The notes: a model not told the origin generated them from the letters alone. DNA of 64,000 nt from Jeotgalibaca ciconiae (GCF_003955755.1 NZ_CP034465.1:1054001-1118000), one strand, 5' to 3'; counted from the stretch's first letter, positions 9,273 through 18,722 are shown. Numbers and translations are program-made.

Positions 9273-9998
9273 TTACAATGGCAACAGAACTTCTGTCGCA
9301 AAGACACCTTCCTCATGTTGCCGATTGACATAACCGTTGTATTTTTCTGCCGTTTGGTCAATTCGTTTCAAGCCAAAGCCATGTTCTTTGCCGGTCTTTG
9401 TCGTTAAATAACCACTGACGGTTTTCTTTATTTTTTGATTCATGCTATTCGTCACGGAAATATAGAGTTGTTGCTTCATCACAGTGATATATACACGAAT
9501 AAACCGCTCGGAAGAATCTTCTACTGTTAAACTTCCTTCAATTGCATTGCTCAATAAATTCCCAATTAGAACTCCTAAATCTACATTTTGAACAGCCAAA
9601 TCAGAAGGAATTTCAGCCTTCACATTTAGTCGGATTCCTCTTGCTTCTGCCAATGAGAGTTTACTGTTTAAAATTGCATCGGCCATTACATTCCCTGTAC
9701 GAATAGACATATCGATTGCAACCAGATCTTCGTCTAATTCTTCTAAATAATTTTCCAGTAAATCAAGTTGATTTAATTCTAAATAAGCCTTCATTGATTG
9801 AATATGATTTTTATAATCGTGGCGCCAACCTCGCATGTGTCGGTAAACATTTTCTACTTCTTCGGCATGCTGTTGAAGCATCTCCGTCTGCGTAAAAACC
9901 AGATTTTTCTGATATCTTTTTTGTAGAAAGTACAGTGTAATTCCAGCTAACACTATGATTGTTAGCACCACAAACAGAATCAACTCCGTTCTTGTCAT
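9273..9998 (-). CDS. GHKL sensor histidine kinase, short AgrC-like
   Basis: 241 residues. One membrane helix (residues about 5-27) replaces the six- or seven-helix sensor of AgrC/ComD-type kinases. The phosphoacceptor region is RGWRHDYKNHI near residue 57, with the histidine of the WRHDYKNH motif; the ATPase has an N-box NLLSNAIEGS and a G-box GFGLKRI. It should phosphorylate the LytTR regulator encoded 3 bases upstream. With almost no extracellular part it cannot bind a pheromone as AgrC does; sensing through the two exporter subunits is a possible alternative but is inference. The ATG at 9998 has a GAAAGGAG site. Confidence 0.85.
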   Translation of the reverse strand: MTRTELILFVVLTIIVLAGITLYFLQKRYQKNLVFTQTEMLQQHAEEVENVYRHMRGWRHDYKNHIQSMKAYLELNQLDLLENYLEELDEDLVAIDMSIRTGNVMADAILNSKLSLAEARGIRLNVKAEIPSDLAVQNVDLGVLIGNLLSNAIEGSLTVEDSSERFIRVYITVMKQQLYISVTNSMNQKIKKTVSGYLTTKTGKEHGFGLKRIDQTAEKYNGYVNRQHEEGVFATEVLLPL

Positions 9999-10001
9999 CG
10001 G

Positions 10002-10718
10002 CTACTCCTTTCGAAAATAATTAATAAATGCCTGGGTAACAACCTTACTATTTCGACGTGAAATCGGAATTTCCATGCCATTATCCATAATTACTTCGGT
10101 CTTCTTAACACGTTCAATGTGCTGACAATTCACTAACCAACTTCGATTAGTTTGGATAAAGTGCTCTTCATCCAGTTGCTTTGCCAATTCTTGCATGGTG
10201 CTTTTTATCAGATAATCTCTTTCAATCGTTCTGATGAAAAGTTCTCTTCCCATAATTTCAGCGCAAATGATTGATTCAGCAGCCACTTTAATCTGTTCAT
10301 CTTCATAATTTATGATGAGATAACTTGATTCTTTAGGCACCGAGTTCAATACGCGTTCTACAACTGTAAAAAGTTGTTCTTTTTTAATTGGTTTAATCAA
10401 ATAATCACTGGCTGCAACTCGGTACCCTTCTCCGATATGCTCTGTCAGTCCTGTAATAAAAATAATTTTAACTTGATCCAATTGTTGGCGAAGAGTATCT
10501 GCTAGTGAAAGACCGTCCATCTCATTCATTTGAATATCTAAAAACAGTAGGTCTACTTCTTTATTTTCTGCATATTCAAATAAGAATGCCTCCGCGCTTT
10601 CAAATATGGGCAAGTAAAAATGAAGTTTATTTGCCTCTGCATATTCTTGCAATATCTTTTGGATAAATTGAGCCTGGACTTTTTCATTTTCGCAAATAGC
10701 TAATGTGTAACTCCTCAT
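10002..10718 (-). CDS. LytTR-family response regulator (AgrA/ComE type)
   Basis: 238 residues: receiver domain (about 1-125) with phosphoacceptor Asp in LLFLDIQMNEMDG, then a LytTR DNA-binding domain (about 140-238). A GTG at 10727 extends the frame, but the ATG at 10718 is correctly spaced from GAGGTG and gives the usual receiver start, so I use it. It is first in a regulator-kinase-exporter-exporter gene row and is the likely activator of that row. LytTR proteins bind paired direct repeats; I could not identify a convincing pair in the 200 bases upstream, and no pheromone-precursor gene is adjacent. Confidence 0.87.
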   Translation of the reverse strand: MRSYTLAICENEKVQAQFIQKILQEYAEANKLHFYLPIFESAEAFLFEYAENKEVDLLFLDIQMNEMDGLSLADTLRQQLDQVKIIFITGLTEHIGEGYRVAASDYLIKPIKKEQLFTVVERVLNSVPKESSYLIINYEDEQIKVAAESIICAEIMGRELFIRTIERDYLIKSTMQELAKQLDEEHFIQTNRSWLVNCQHIERVKKTEVIMDNGMEIPISRRNSKVVTQAFINYFRKE

Positions 10719-10932
10719 CTTTTTCACCTCTAACTTCCATTATAATGAAAGAGAGCCACTTTAGGAAGCTATTCTCCAGCTTTCGTTTCTTATGACGTTA
10801 TCGGAGTTCAGAGTCTTTTCAAGTAATAGAATGATTTCTTGCGGCCACTTACACCTATTTGACGTTTTTTTCTTGCTTGAAAGGGAGTAGAAAGTGTTTT
10901 TTCACTTTCTTGATGATTTTTCTCTATAAATA
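10719..10932 (-). other. Leader of the LytTR operon
   Basis: Non-coding. It holds a hairpin at about 10889-10910 (AGAAAGTG / CACTTTCT around a T-rich loop) and ends at the first family-A repeat. No small peptide gene with a ribosome binding site was found on either strand. Confidence 0.5.
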
Positions 10933-11090
10933 AGAAAAGCGGACAAGTCCGCCTTGGCCTATGAAAAAATAGGAAATTTGACCATGAATGAGCAGCGAAG
11001 CGCGCAATGGGGCAAATTTATCTTTTTTTCATTAGGTCAGGACTTGGGAGCTAGACATTGATGGCTGAATTTATAATCCCCTAGTCTATA
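10933..11090 (-). repeat. Family A structured repeat, copy A1
   Basis: 158-bp element, tandem with an almost identical copy. In the minus (transcribed) sense it starts TATAGACTAGGGG and ends in the hairpin GCGGACTTGTCCGC followed by TTTTCTTA. Internal long-range stems pair GGGG-CAAATTT with AAATTTG-CC and a poly-T/poly-A stem flanked by CCTA/TAGG. Here the apical part reads CCATG...CAATGG. Confidence 0.85.
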
Positions 11091-11248
11091 AGAAAAGCGG
11101 ACAAGTCCGCCTTGACCTATGAAAAAATAGGAAATTTGACCCTGGATGAGCAGCGAAGCGCGCAATGGGGCAAATTTATCTTTTTTTCACTAGGTCAGGA
11201 CTTGGGAGCTAGACATTGATGGCTGAACTTATAATCCCCTAGTCTACA
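11091..11248 (-). repeat. Family A structured repeat, copy A2
   Basis: 158-bp element directly abutting copy A1 and differing at only a few positions, for example GACCTA instead of GGCCTA opposite TAGGTC, which turns a G-U pair into a full pair. In the minus sense it begins at the last U of the htrA terminator. Confidence 0.85.
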
Positions 11249-11294
11249 AAAAAAGGATAAACTCCTTCACTGATGAAGAAAGTTTATCCTTAGA
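11249..11294 (-). terminator. Terminator of htrA
   Basis: Stem AAGGATAAACT / AGTTTATCCTT followed on the minus strand by seven T residues, directly after the htrA stop and directly before repeat A2. Confidence 0.9.
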
Positions 11295-11301
11295 AATTCT
11301 A

Positions 11302-12690
11302 TTACAATTGAGTTTGTCCATCCGTAAGAGTTACATCCAATGTTTGCAGTTCACCATTGCGGTAGAACGAAATGGCGATTGTACTGCCTACTTCTTGACT
11401 GTAAAGGACCTTACGAAGTTCAACCATATTGGTTACTTCTTCGCCAGCCATCTCAACAATGATGTCGTACTGTTCCAAACCGCCATTTTCGGCTGCTGAA
11501 AGCGGCTGTACATCTCTTACAACAACTCCACCAGTTAGATCTGCCGGTACCTGTAAAATAGATTGTTGTTGTGACACAGAAATTTGTTGCAAGTCCAGCA
11601 TACTTACGCCCAATACAGGACGAATTACTTCACCGTGTTGTTCCAGTTCCTCAATAATATGAACCACATCATTACTTGGGATAGCAAAGCCCATCCCTTC
11701 TACGTTTGAATCGGCAATCTTCATGGAATTAATTCCAATTACTTGGCCGTTAATGTTAATCAGTGCGCCACCTGAGTTCCCAGGATTAATGGATGCATCG
11801 GTTTGGATGGCAGTAATATCCCAATCCACCACTCCGTCACCATCGATGTCCGTTTCAACGGTACGCTCAGTTGCGGAAATGATCCCTTGTGTTACAGATG
11901 TAGCAAATTCCGTTCCTAAAGGCGATCCAATTGCGATAGCCGGCTCCCCGACATTTAAATTGTCAGAGTTTCCGAATTCAGCAACCATTTCAATATCTTC
12001 AGCAGGAATCGTAAGTACCGCTAAGTCCGTCCAAACATCACTACCGACTACTTGAGCTTCTTTTTTCGTGCCATCTTTCATCATGACTTCAAGCGCATCG
12101 GCACCATCGATTACATGATTATTAGTAACTACATACGCAAGGTCGTTCTCTATTTTATAAACAACCCCACTACCTGTCCCACTTGTAATCAGCTCGTTTT
12201 CATTTGATTCTGTTTGAGGAATTGTGAAGCCAAATAGATTCCCGGAACTTTCGACAAGATTAATAACCGAAACAACGGCATCTTGTACCCCTTCTACAGC
12301 TTCTGTCGTGCCCGTTTGGATATTTACATTGATATTACTGGTAGTAGGTGTATTGGGCTCTTCCACAATGGTTGTGCCATTGTCTGATTGACCTATATCG
12401 GCTGTATCCAATATGCCGCTGCCAAACAGCATCCCTCCCCCTAACAATGCGACAGTAGCTCCGCCAATTAAACCACCAAAAATACCACTTTTTATTCCTG
12501 ATTGGTTCTTCTCTTTTTTATTTTTAATCGGTTGTCTTTGACTCATACGCTCTCTCCTCTCTTCCTTTGTTAAATAGTCTGTGGATTTTTTATTTACTGT
12601 TTTTTCGTTCATAGATTTTGAATCGTCTTCGTAAGATTGGTTTCTGAATACATCTTCTGGGTCTTTCTTTTCCCATTCATTTTTATCCAT
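11302..12690 (-). CDS. htrA: Membrane-anchored serine protease/chaperone HtrA (DegP-like)
   Basis: 462 residues. An acidic and basic cytoplasmic N-terminus (about 85 residues) is followed by one membrane helix (GLIGGATVALLGGGMLFGSG), a trypsin-like protease domain with catalytic His in TNNHVIDG, Asp in WTDLAVL and Ser in NPGNSGGAL, and a C-terminal PDZ domain. It degrades or refolds misfolded proteins at the outer face of the membrane. A TTG at 12711 extends the frame by seven codons, but AAAGGGA precedes the ATG at 12690 at a better distance. It follows yycJ after a bidirectional terminator and an AT-rich gap, so it may have its own promoter; WalR control is inference from position. Confidence 0.92.
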   Translation of the reverse strand: MDKNEWEKKDPEDVFRNQSYEDDSKSMNEKTVNKKSTDYLTKEERRERMSQRQPIKNKKEKNQSGIKSGIFGGLIGGATVALLGGGMLFGSGILDTADIGQSDNGTTIVEEPNTPTTSNINVNIQTGTTEAVEGVQDAVVSVINLVESSGNLFGFTIPQTESNENELITSGTGSGVVYKIENDLAYVVTNNHVIDGADALEVMMKDGTKKEAQVVGSDVWTDLAVLTIPAEDIEMVAEFGNSDNLNVGEPAIAIGSPLGTEFATSVTQGIISATERTVETDIDGDGVVDWDITAIQTDASINPGNSGGALININGQVIGINSMKIADSNVEGMGFAIPSNDVVHIIEELEQHGEVIRPVLGVSMLDLQQISVSQQQSILQVPADLTGGVVVRDVQPLSAAENGGLEQYDIIVEMAGEEVTNMVELRKVLYSQEVGSTIAISFYRNGELQTLDVTLTDGQTQL

Positions 12691-12791
12691 ACTATGCACA
12701 TCCCTTTTCAAAGAAAATTATACTATATGATTTTGAAAAAATTATGAAGAATATTGGGAATTTTATAATCCCTCTTGTGCTCTATTATAGC

Positions 12792-12836
12792 AAAAAGGCA
12801 GGAAATAGACTCAAAAAGAGCATTCCCTACCTTTTT
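12792..12836 (-). terminator. Terminator between yycJ and htrA
   Basis: Imperfect long stem AAAAAGGCAGG / CCCTACCTTTTT with A and T runs on both sides, overlapping the end of yycJ. Confidence 0.7.
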
Positions 12837-13644
12837 ATACTGTAAATAATTCCGTTGCTTCACTCGGATCTGTATCGTAAACATAGAAGTCTTCATTTAC
12901 TCCTAGATTTTTTGAAATTAAAACACGCTCGGCTGTCTCATGAGCTAATTGTTTCATATTGTTATCTTGACTCAAATGTCCCAGGTAAATTCGTTTTGTG
13001 TTATTTCCAACCATTTCTGCAACAGCTAACGCCCCATCATCATTCGACAAGTGGCCTTCATCGCCTAAAATACGCTGCTTCAACGACCAAGGATAGCGAC
13101 CCATCCTTAACAACTCTAAATCATGATTACTCTCAATTAAATAAGCATTGGCATTACGAAGCAAGGCACGTAGACGCTCGCTCACATAACCTGTATCTGT
13201 CAACATCGCAAATTGCCTTTTTTCATAGTGGAAAGAATAAAATTGTGGCGCAGCAGCATCATGCGATACTCCAAAACTTTGGATATCAATGTCACCTAAT
13301 GTCAACACTTCGCCCATTTCGAATATATGCTTTTGTTCCATTTTTATCTTACCGACTGAGTCTGGCATTGCTTTCCAAGTTGCTTCATTCGCATAAATAT
13401 CGACACCGTATTTACGTGCCAGCACTCCTAAGCCATGGACATGATCACGATGTTCATGTGTTACAAGAATTGTATCTACTTCAGAAATATCCCGATTAAT
13501 CCCATGCATCAATTGTTGAATTTTCTTCCCGCTTAGCCCACAATCTACCAAAATCTTACGTTTGGGCGTTTCGATGTAGGTACAGTTGCCAGAACTGCCA
13601 CTCGCCAGCATACTTACGCGGAACTCATTGTTGTCTAATTCCAT
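12835..13644 (-). CDS. yycJ: Metallo-beta-lactamase fold exonuclease of the WalRK operon
   Basis: 269 residues of the YycJ/WalJ family. The metal-binding motif is THEHRDH near residue 60, preceded by the family N-terminus MLASGSSGNC and followed by GLSGKKIQQL; a late histidine occurs in IYLGHLSQDNN. The family is a cytosolic nuclease-like protein linked genetically to WalRK. Start chosen at ATG 13644; a GTG directly before it is equally spaced from GGAGGG. It is fifth in walR-walK-yycH-yycI-yycJ but is separated from yycI by a hairpin at 13748-13784, so its expression may be partly uncoupled. Confidence 0.9.
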   Translation of the reverse strand: MELDNNEFRVSMLASGSSGNCTYIETPKRKILVDCGLSGKKIQQLMHGINRDISEVDTILVTHEHRDHVHGLGVLARKYGVDIYANEATWKAMPDSVGKIKMEQKHIFEMGEVLTLGDIDIQSFGVSHDAAAPQFYSFHYEKRQFAMLTDTGYVSERLRALLRNANAYLIESNHDLELLRMGRYPWSLKQRILGDEGHLSNDDGALAVAEMVGNNTKRIYLGHLSQDNNMKQLAHETAERVLISKNLGVNEDFYVYDTDPSEATELFTV

Positions 13645-13747
13645 CACTTAAATTCCCTCCAGTGTCCTTTCCTAGTTTAACGTATTTAATCAAAAAAATC
13701 AGTAATTGTGTACCAATTCTTAGAATTTTTAGAAAAGCCTACTCTAA

Positions 13748-13784
13748 AAGAAAAAGCTCCTGGCAAAAATGCCAAAAGCTTTTC
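13748..13784 (-). terminator. Hairpin after yycI
   Basis: Stem AAAAGCT..GGC / GCC..AGCTTTT followed on the minus strand by TTTTTC. It is adjacent to the yycI stop and could be a partial terminator inside the wal operon. Confidence 0.7.
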
Positions 13785-13785
13785 T

Positions 13786-14784
13786 TTACTCCACATTTTG
13801 AATAAAAACTCGTTCACTAGAACTTTCTGCATTAAAATCCATGTTAAAGAAGGCATCTGTATTTGTCTGAAGGGATGATGTTTCATTTGCCTGTTCCTCC
13901 GAACTCTCCTCGTCTTCCACGAACTTACTTTCCGTTTCGTTTGAGGACGAGCTTTCCGTCTCAGGTTCTACAACCGGAGGTGCTGTGATGATATTTCCTG
14001 TCAATGCATCTACTCTTTTAATTTGAGTAGGAACATTTTCACGAATAATTTCCACATACCACATGGGACTATAGATATTCATGTCACTCAAACTTAGTGT
14101 TTGAAAATAAGAAAGCGTTACATTGCGTATAGTAGAATTGCTTGGGATTTGATTGTTTAAATAAAGAGATTCGATAGCGGCTTTTTCCGAAATAACCGTC
14201 CGATTTCTTCCTTGTGACTCAGATTCACCTGTATAAGTCTGGTCGTAGGAACTGACTTCGCCTTCAGAATTTAAATAAAAAACTAAAGAAGCTGTTCCGT
14301 CTGTAATAGGAATCTCTTCATACTTTTGAACAAATACGATCCGTTGATTCAGCGGCTGATAAGAAAAAAATGTGTATTCTTCAGCATTCAGAATATTTCC
14401 AGCTTTCATAAACTCATTGATCGGTTCCAAACGATTCTCTATGGTTACTTTGCTCTCCATGTCCAGCTGGATTGGTTCAGACAAGACACTTATCAGTTTC
14501 CCATCTTCCATTTGAGTTGTTTGGTTCGTCAGGGTGTTCATATTTTCTTCTAAAAAATTATCTTTATTTGTTTTAATAACCGGAATAAGCTGTTGTTCAG
14601 TGCTTAATTCACCCGCTTGAATGTTATCATTACGCATTCCTTCTTCTAAATTTACGGAAGTACTGGGATCTCCAAAGTTCAATTCATCATTTTTTTCAAG
14701 CAATACTGTAACCAAGTATACGTTTAAAATAGTGAAGGCAATGATTAAAATGGCCTGTATTCGTTTATAGTCCAACTTCGTCAC
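13786..14784 (-). CDS. yycI: WalK-inhibiting membrane protein YycI
   Basis: 332 residues with a single N-terminal membrane helix (IQAILIIAFTILNVYLVTVLL) after the family start DYKRIQ, then an extracytoplasmic YycH/YycI-fold domain. The C-terminal 60 residues are low-complexity Ser/Glu/Thr-rich (SSSSNETESKFVEDEESSEE), longer than in Bacillus. YycI and YycH bind WalK through their membrane helices and restrain it. The start is GTG at 14784, overlapping the end of yycH by 20 bases, which implies translational coupling. Confidence 0.88.
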   Translation of the reverse strand: MTKLDYKRIQAILIIAFTILNVYLVTVLLEKNDELNFGDPSTSVNLEEGMRNDNIQAGELSTEQQLIPVIKTNKDNFLEENMNTLTNQTTQMEDGKLISVLSEPIQLDMESKVTIENRLEPINEFMKAGNILNAEEYTFFSYQPLNQRIVFVQKYEEIPITDGTASLVFYLNSEGEVSSYDQTYTGESESQGRNRTVISEKAAIESLYLNNQIPSNSTIRNVTLSYFQTLSLSDMNIYSPMWYVEIIRENVPTQIKRVDALTGNIITAPPVVEPETESSSSNETESKFVEDEESSEEQANETSSLQTNTDAFFNMDFNAESSSERVFIQNVE

Positions 14785-16081
14785 CTTCTTCTATTGCACT
14801 CAGCCATGCATCTACTGTCCGCCAAGTCCCATGCATTTTCACATACCAATTCGGTAAAAGTTCTGCGATACGGCTGCTCTCCTCACTGCTTCTCCAATCA
14901 TATCCTATTTGCATGGATTGAATTTCGCTAGAATAATACCCCGCATCAATCAATCTTTCAACGACATCATATCCTCCTGGTAAGGTAACGATTTTTTCGC
15001 GATCTTCTAATGGTGTTTGAATCACCTCAGTAGGATATTGAATTTCAATGGGTCGGGTATTCGACATTTTCATCCGAACCAAACCTCTCTCTGCACCATT
15101 CAATATAGGATAACCATTCATATAACGATAATACGTGATCTCACTCGTTGACTCATTGTAGCCATTAAAATAAGTTGTTCTAGCCCACGTATCAATAAAT
15201 TTTAAAGCATGAAAACTATCTCGGATTTGCTGATAAGGAGAGTTGTCCACCTGATCCAAACTATTGCGTAGGTAAGATAGGATTCCTGACTCCTTATGGA
15301 TTTGTAATTTTGAAATATTATCACTATAAGCAGTATAAAACTCATTACTATCGTCACGCAGTTCTGTCGTATCGTCAAATAACTCGTTAATAAAAAAACT
15401 ATTTGGCTGTTTTTCAACTAAGTATACAAGAGAGCTCAATTGAAATTCTTCTCGCGGTAAAAATTGAATCTCATCTTCAAATCCAAACGCATCGGCTAAT
15501 GTAAATTGATCTTGATTCGTCATATACATCGAAACCAAAGGATTCATGGTCTCTTCTGAGCGAACCGCTGTATAAACACTTTTAGTAAAATCATCCACCA
15601 GATAAATCGGTTGCGTTTCATCTGTAGGAATCAGTATGCGTGTAATCGTTTCATTATAAGAATCTTCTGATAAATTTTCAAAATAGCGAGAGATCAGGCC
15701 TAAACGAATGGAAGCTGGAAATTTCATTTCAACCTTCCCAAGTTCTAAAAGCAACTCTCTAAACATCTCTTCTGAATAGGTAGATTGAAATTCAAAATCA
15801 ACCATCTTCCAACTGGCTAAAAATTCATTTGCCTCGTCTAAAACATTTGGATTCTGAGTGATATATGTGTTTGCACTTGTATGAACGACCATCTGATGAG
15901 GAGAAAAAATATCTTCAATATTTTTTACGGAAGCGATATTGGACGTTTGTGCGGGTTGATTAATTGTCTGTAATCTTGAATTATTAGAAGGAACGATGAG
16001 GATTCTCCAAGTCAAAAAGAGACTGATTCCCACCATGACATAAAGCAAGACACTAACTAAATTCGATTCGTTTTGCTTCAT
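14765..16081 (-). CDS. yycH: WalK-regulating membrane protein YycH
   Basis: 438 residues with one N-terminal membrane helix (LVSVLLYVMVGISLFLTWRIL) and a large extracytoplasmic domain, the usual YycH arrangement and length. The ATG at 16081 overlaps the walK stop (ATGA) and is preceded by GAGGAG inside walK, so translation is coupled. With YycI it modulates WalK activity in the membrane. No catalytic motif is expected or seen. Confidence 0.88.
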   Translation of the reverse strand: MKQNESNLVSVLLYVMVGISLFLTWRILIVPSNNSRLQTINQPAQTSNIASVKNIEDIFSPHQMVVHTSANTYITQNPNVLDEANEFLASWKMVDFEFQSTYSEEMFRELLLELGKVEMKFPASIRLGLISRYFENLSEDSYNETITRILIPTDETQPIYLVDDFTKSVYTAVRSEETMNPLVSMYMTNQDQFTLADAFGFEDEIQFLPREEFQLSSLVYLVEKQPNSFFINELFDDTTELRDDSNEFYTAYSDNISKLQIHKESGILSYLRNSLDQVDNSPYQQIRDSFHALKFIDTWARTTYFNGYNESTSEITYYRYMNGYPILNGAERGLVRMKMSNTRPIEIQYPTEVIQTPLEDREKIVTLPGGYDVVERLIDAGYYSSEIQSMQIGYDWRSSEESSRIAELLPNWYVKMHGTWRTVDAWLSAIEEGDEVGL

Positions 16082-17931
16082 CCCCACTCCTCCTCATCAT
16101 CAAATGATTCATACGGCAAGGAAATAAAGAACGTGGATCCTTTATTTTCCACACTTGTTGCCCAAATGCGTCCTCCATGCAAGGCAAGCACTTCTTTAGA
16201 AATCGCCAGTCCTAACCCCGTACCGCCCATTGAACGTGCCCGTGCTTTATCCACTCGATAAAAGCGTTCAAAGATGTGATTCAAATCTTTTCTCGGAATC
16301 CCCATTCCTTCATCGGTTACGCTTAATACCACGCTGTTATGAGTTTCCATTAAACGGCAGGTAACTGAACCGCCATCCGGAGAATATTTAATAGCGTTAT
16401 TTAAAATATTATCAATTACTTGGGTGATTTTATCTTGATCGATTTCTACCCACAGCGTCCTTTGTGTAAAGTCACGAACGATTTTGTAATTTTTCTCTCG
16501 GTAAGCTTCTGACTGCATCATCATGTCAAAGCGATCCAGAATATGTGTAAATAAATCATTCATACTGACATATTCCATTTCAACTTGCATATTCCCTTGA
16601 TCCATACGAGATAAGTGAAGCAAATCCGTAACCATTCGTATCATCCGATCGGTCTCTGTAGAAATGACTTGCAAAAACCCTGGAGCAATTTCTTCGTCTT
16701 TCCATACGCCTTCTTGTAATGCTTCTGTATAGCTTTTTACACTTGTCAGCGGCGTACGTAGCTCGTGCGATACATTGGAAACGAAATTACGTCGTTCTTG
16801 CTCGACTTTTTCTTGCTTGGTAATATCAGATAAAACACAAACCAGTCCGCTGATAAAGCCGGTTTCCCGTTGAATAATCGAAAATTCCCCTTGAAGGATA
16901 CTTTCTTCTTTTTCCTCTTCTTCTGGAATATGCAAAATCAATTCTTCTCTTGTTTCAAGTAGATGGCGGAAAGTAAATTCGGTTCCTAACTTCAGAACTT
17001 TCATGATTGATTTTCCGACTGCCTCTTCCTGCTTCATGCCTAACAATTCCAACGCTCGATTATTAATGATAATAACCTTTCCTCTTCTATCCGTTGCAAG
17101 CACACCATCAGACATGTGCTTTAAGACACTGTCCAAACGTTGACGTTCGGATTCGGTTGTTTCTTGGGCGTCTTTAACTTTTAGCGAAAGATCGTTAATA
17201 GTATCGGCCAACTGCCCAAGCTCATCGTCACCATAAATCCTTACTTTCCCAGAATAATCGCCTTGCGCGATATTCATCGTTTGACTGCGCATTTCAGAAA
17301 TCGGCTTTGTAATTCCTCGAGATATAATTACAGCTAAAATAATTGTAATAATAATCGCAAAAAAGGAAGCATTCAAAAAGATCGTGACGACATCACGAAT
17401 CTGTGAATACACGGTTTCGATATTTGATTCCATCATAACAATGCCAATAATTTCCCCTGAGTTACTAGGAGAGAAGATGGGTGATACATTTTTTAATACA
17501 CGACTATTTTTATCTTCGTCTAAATATTGATATTTGCGGCTGCTTTCCAATAGCAAGGCTTGTTGAACATCACGATCGGTTGATTTTAAGCCGACAATGG
17601 ATTGACGTGTTTGATCATTTGTCCCTAATATATATCCTTGATCGTCTACTACTTGAATTTCAAGAAATTCCCCGCCGATATAATCACGAAGAATATTTTG
17701 AATCAGACTTTCTGTTGTGTCCTGATCTTCATCTTCTAATATAGGGTTCAAAGAATTTTCAAGAAAGCGGACATTTAAACTCATCTGATTATCAAAGTTA
17801 TTAATCAATTCCGTCTCTAATTGACGAATAAAATATGCTCCGATAATTTGTAAAGATACCAATAGCAGAAAAATAAACAGCATTGGTATCTTAAAGTGAA
17901 TGGATTGAAACCATTTAATTTTTTTATTCAT
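16078..17931 (-). CDS. walK: Essential cell-wall sensor histidine kinase WalK
   Basis: 617 residues. Order: membrane helix 1 (about 14-36), extracytoplasmic PAS-like domain (about 37-180), membrane helix 2 (about 183-205), HAMP, cytoplasmic PAS (MSDGVLATDRRGKVIIIN), HisKA with phosphoacceptor in FVSNVSHELRTPL near residue 390, and HATPase with N-box NILNNAIKYSPDG and G-boxes DEGMGIP and GGTGLGLAI. The presence of an extracytoplasmic sensor is as in Bacillus and Enterococcus and unlike streptococcal WalK, which has one helix only. It starts 6 bases after walR. It controls peptidoglycan hydrolase and wall-metabolism genes through WalR. Confidence 0.96.
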   Translation of the reverse strand: MNKKIKWFQSIHFKIPMLFIFLLLVSLQIIGAYFIRQLETELINNFDNQMSLNVRFLENSLNPILEDEDQDTTESLIQNILRDYIGGEFLEIQVVDDQGYILGTNDQTRQSIVGLKSTDRDVQQALLLESSRKYQYLDEDKNSRVLKNVSPIFSPSNSGEIIGIVMMESNIETVYSQIRDVVTIFLNASFFAIIITIILAVIISRGITKPISEMRSQTMNIAQGDYSGKVRIYGDDELGQLADTINDLSLKVKDAQETTESERQRLDSVLKHMSDGVLATDRRGKVIIINNRALELLGMKQEEAVGKSIMKVLKLGTEFTFRHLLETREELILHIPEEEEKEESILQGEFSIIQRETGFISGLVCVLSDITKQEKVEQERRNFVSNVSHELRTPLTSVKSYTEALQEGVWKDEEIAPGFLQVISTETDRMIRMVTDLLHLSRMDQGNMQVEMEYVSMNDLFTHILDRFDMMMQSEAYREKNYKIVRDFTQRTLWVEIDQDKITQVIDNILNNAIKYSPDGGSVTCRLMETHNSVVLSVTDEGMGIPRKDLNHIFERFYRVDKARARSMGGTGLGLAISKEVLALHGGRIWATSVENKGSTFFISLPYESFDDEEEWG

Positions 17932-17937
17932 GTTTTA

Positions 17938-18645
17938 TTACTCCTGGTCTGGATTTTTCAAGAAGTAACCTACCCCTCTTCGAGTAATCAGCCAAGTTGG
18001 ATGGCTTGGAGTATCTTCAATTTTTTCACGAAGACGGCGTACTGTAACATCTACCGTTCGAACATCGCCGAAATAATCGTATCCCCATACCGTTTGAAGT
18101 AAGTGTTCCCGCGTCATAACTTGACCGATATGCTTAGCCAAATAATGAAGCAATTCAAATTCGCGGTGTGTCAATTCAATTTCTTCTCCACGTTTTGAAA
18201 CAACATATGCATCTTCATGAATCGTAATTGCTCCAACGTGAATTTCATTTGTTTTTTCTTCTTCCGGTTCAGCAACTGGCGCAATATTTACACGGCGTAA
18301 ATTTGCTTTTACCCGTGCAACAAGTTCACGATTCGAAAATGGTTTTGTGATGTAATCATCCGCACCAAGCTCTAGACCAAGAACTTTATCGATTTCAGAG
18401 TCTTTTGCTGTTAGCATGATAATTGGAAGATCACTTGTTTTTCTTATTTGACGACAAACTTCCAGTCCATCCATTTTCGGTAACATTAAATCCAGCAAGA
18501 CCAAATCTGGATTTGTTTCAGCAAACTTTTCCAGTGCTTCTTCGCCATCAAAGGCGGTATGAACTTCAAAGCCTTCTTTTGTAAGATTGAAGTTTATGAT
18601 ATCTGAAATTGGTTTTTCATCATCTACTACTAATATTTTTTTCAT
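17938..18645 (-). CDS. walR: Essential response regulator WalR
   Basis: 235 residues, OmpR/PhoB type: receiver with phosphoacceptor in [13 protein letters not shown] near residue 53 and Lys in [18 protein letters not shown], then a winged-helix DNA-binding domain ending [13 protein letters not shown]...RRGVGY. It is the first gene of walRK-yycHIJ and the master regulator of cell-wall turnover in Firmicutes. A good vegetative promoter lies about 50 bases upstream. The identity is near certain because of the sequence and the full operon context. Confidence 0.97.
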   Translation of the reverse strand: MKKILVVDDEKPISDIINFNLTKEGFEVHTAFDGEEALEKFAETNPDLVLLDLMLPKMDGLEVCRQIRKTSDLPIIMLTAKDSEIDKVLGLELGADDYITKPFSNRELVARVKANLRRVNIAPVAEPEEEKTNEIHVGAITIHEDAYVVSKRGEEIELTHREFELLHYLAKHIGQVMTREHLLQTVWGYDYFGDVRTVDVTVRRLREKIEDTPSHPTWLITRRGVGYFLKNPDQE

Positions 18646-18693
18646 ACAATTTCTGTCTCCTTAAAGGGTTTTCCTCAACCTTTTTCTCTACCT

Positions 18694-18722
18694 ATTATAC
18701 ATGGGATATTTGACAAGTGCAA
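18694..18722 (-). promoter_or_regulatory. Promoter of the walR operon
   Basis: On the minus strand TTGCAC (18722-18717), a 17-base spacer, and TATAAT (18699-18694), about 50 bases before the walR start. This is a near-consensus sigma-A promoter. Confidence 0.75.

Noticed and set aside
10719-10932. Search for an AgrD- or ComC-like pheromone gene
   Set aside because: No short frame with a ribosome binding site and a leader-like peptide on either strand.
11308-13499. Plus-strand frames opposite htrA and yycJ, up to 214 codons
   Set aside because: Antisense shadows of well-supported genes, without ribosome binding sites.
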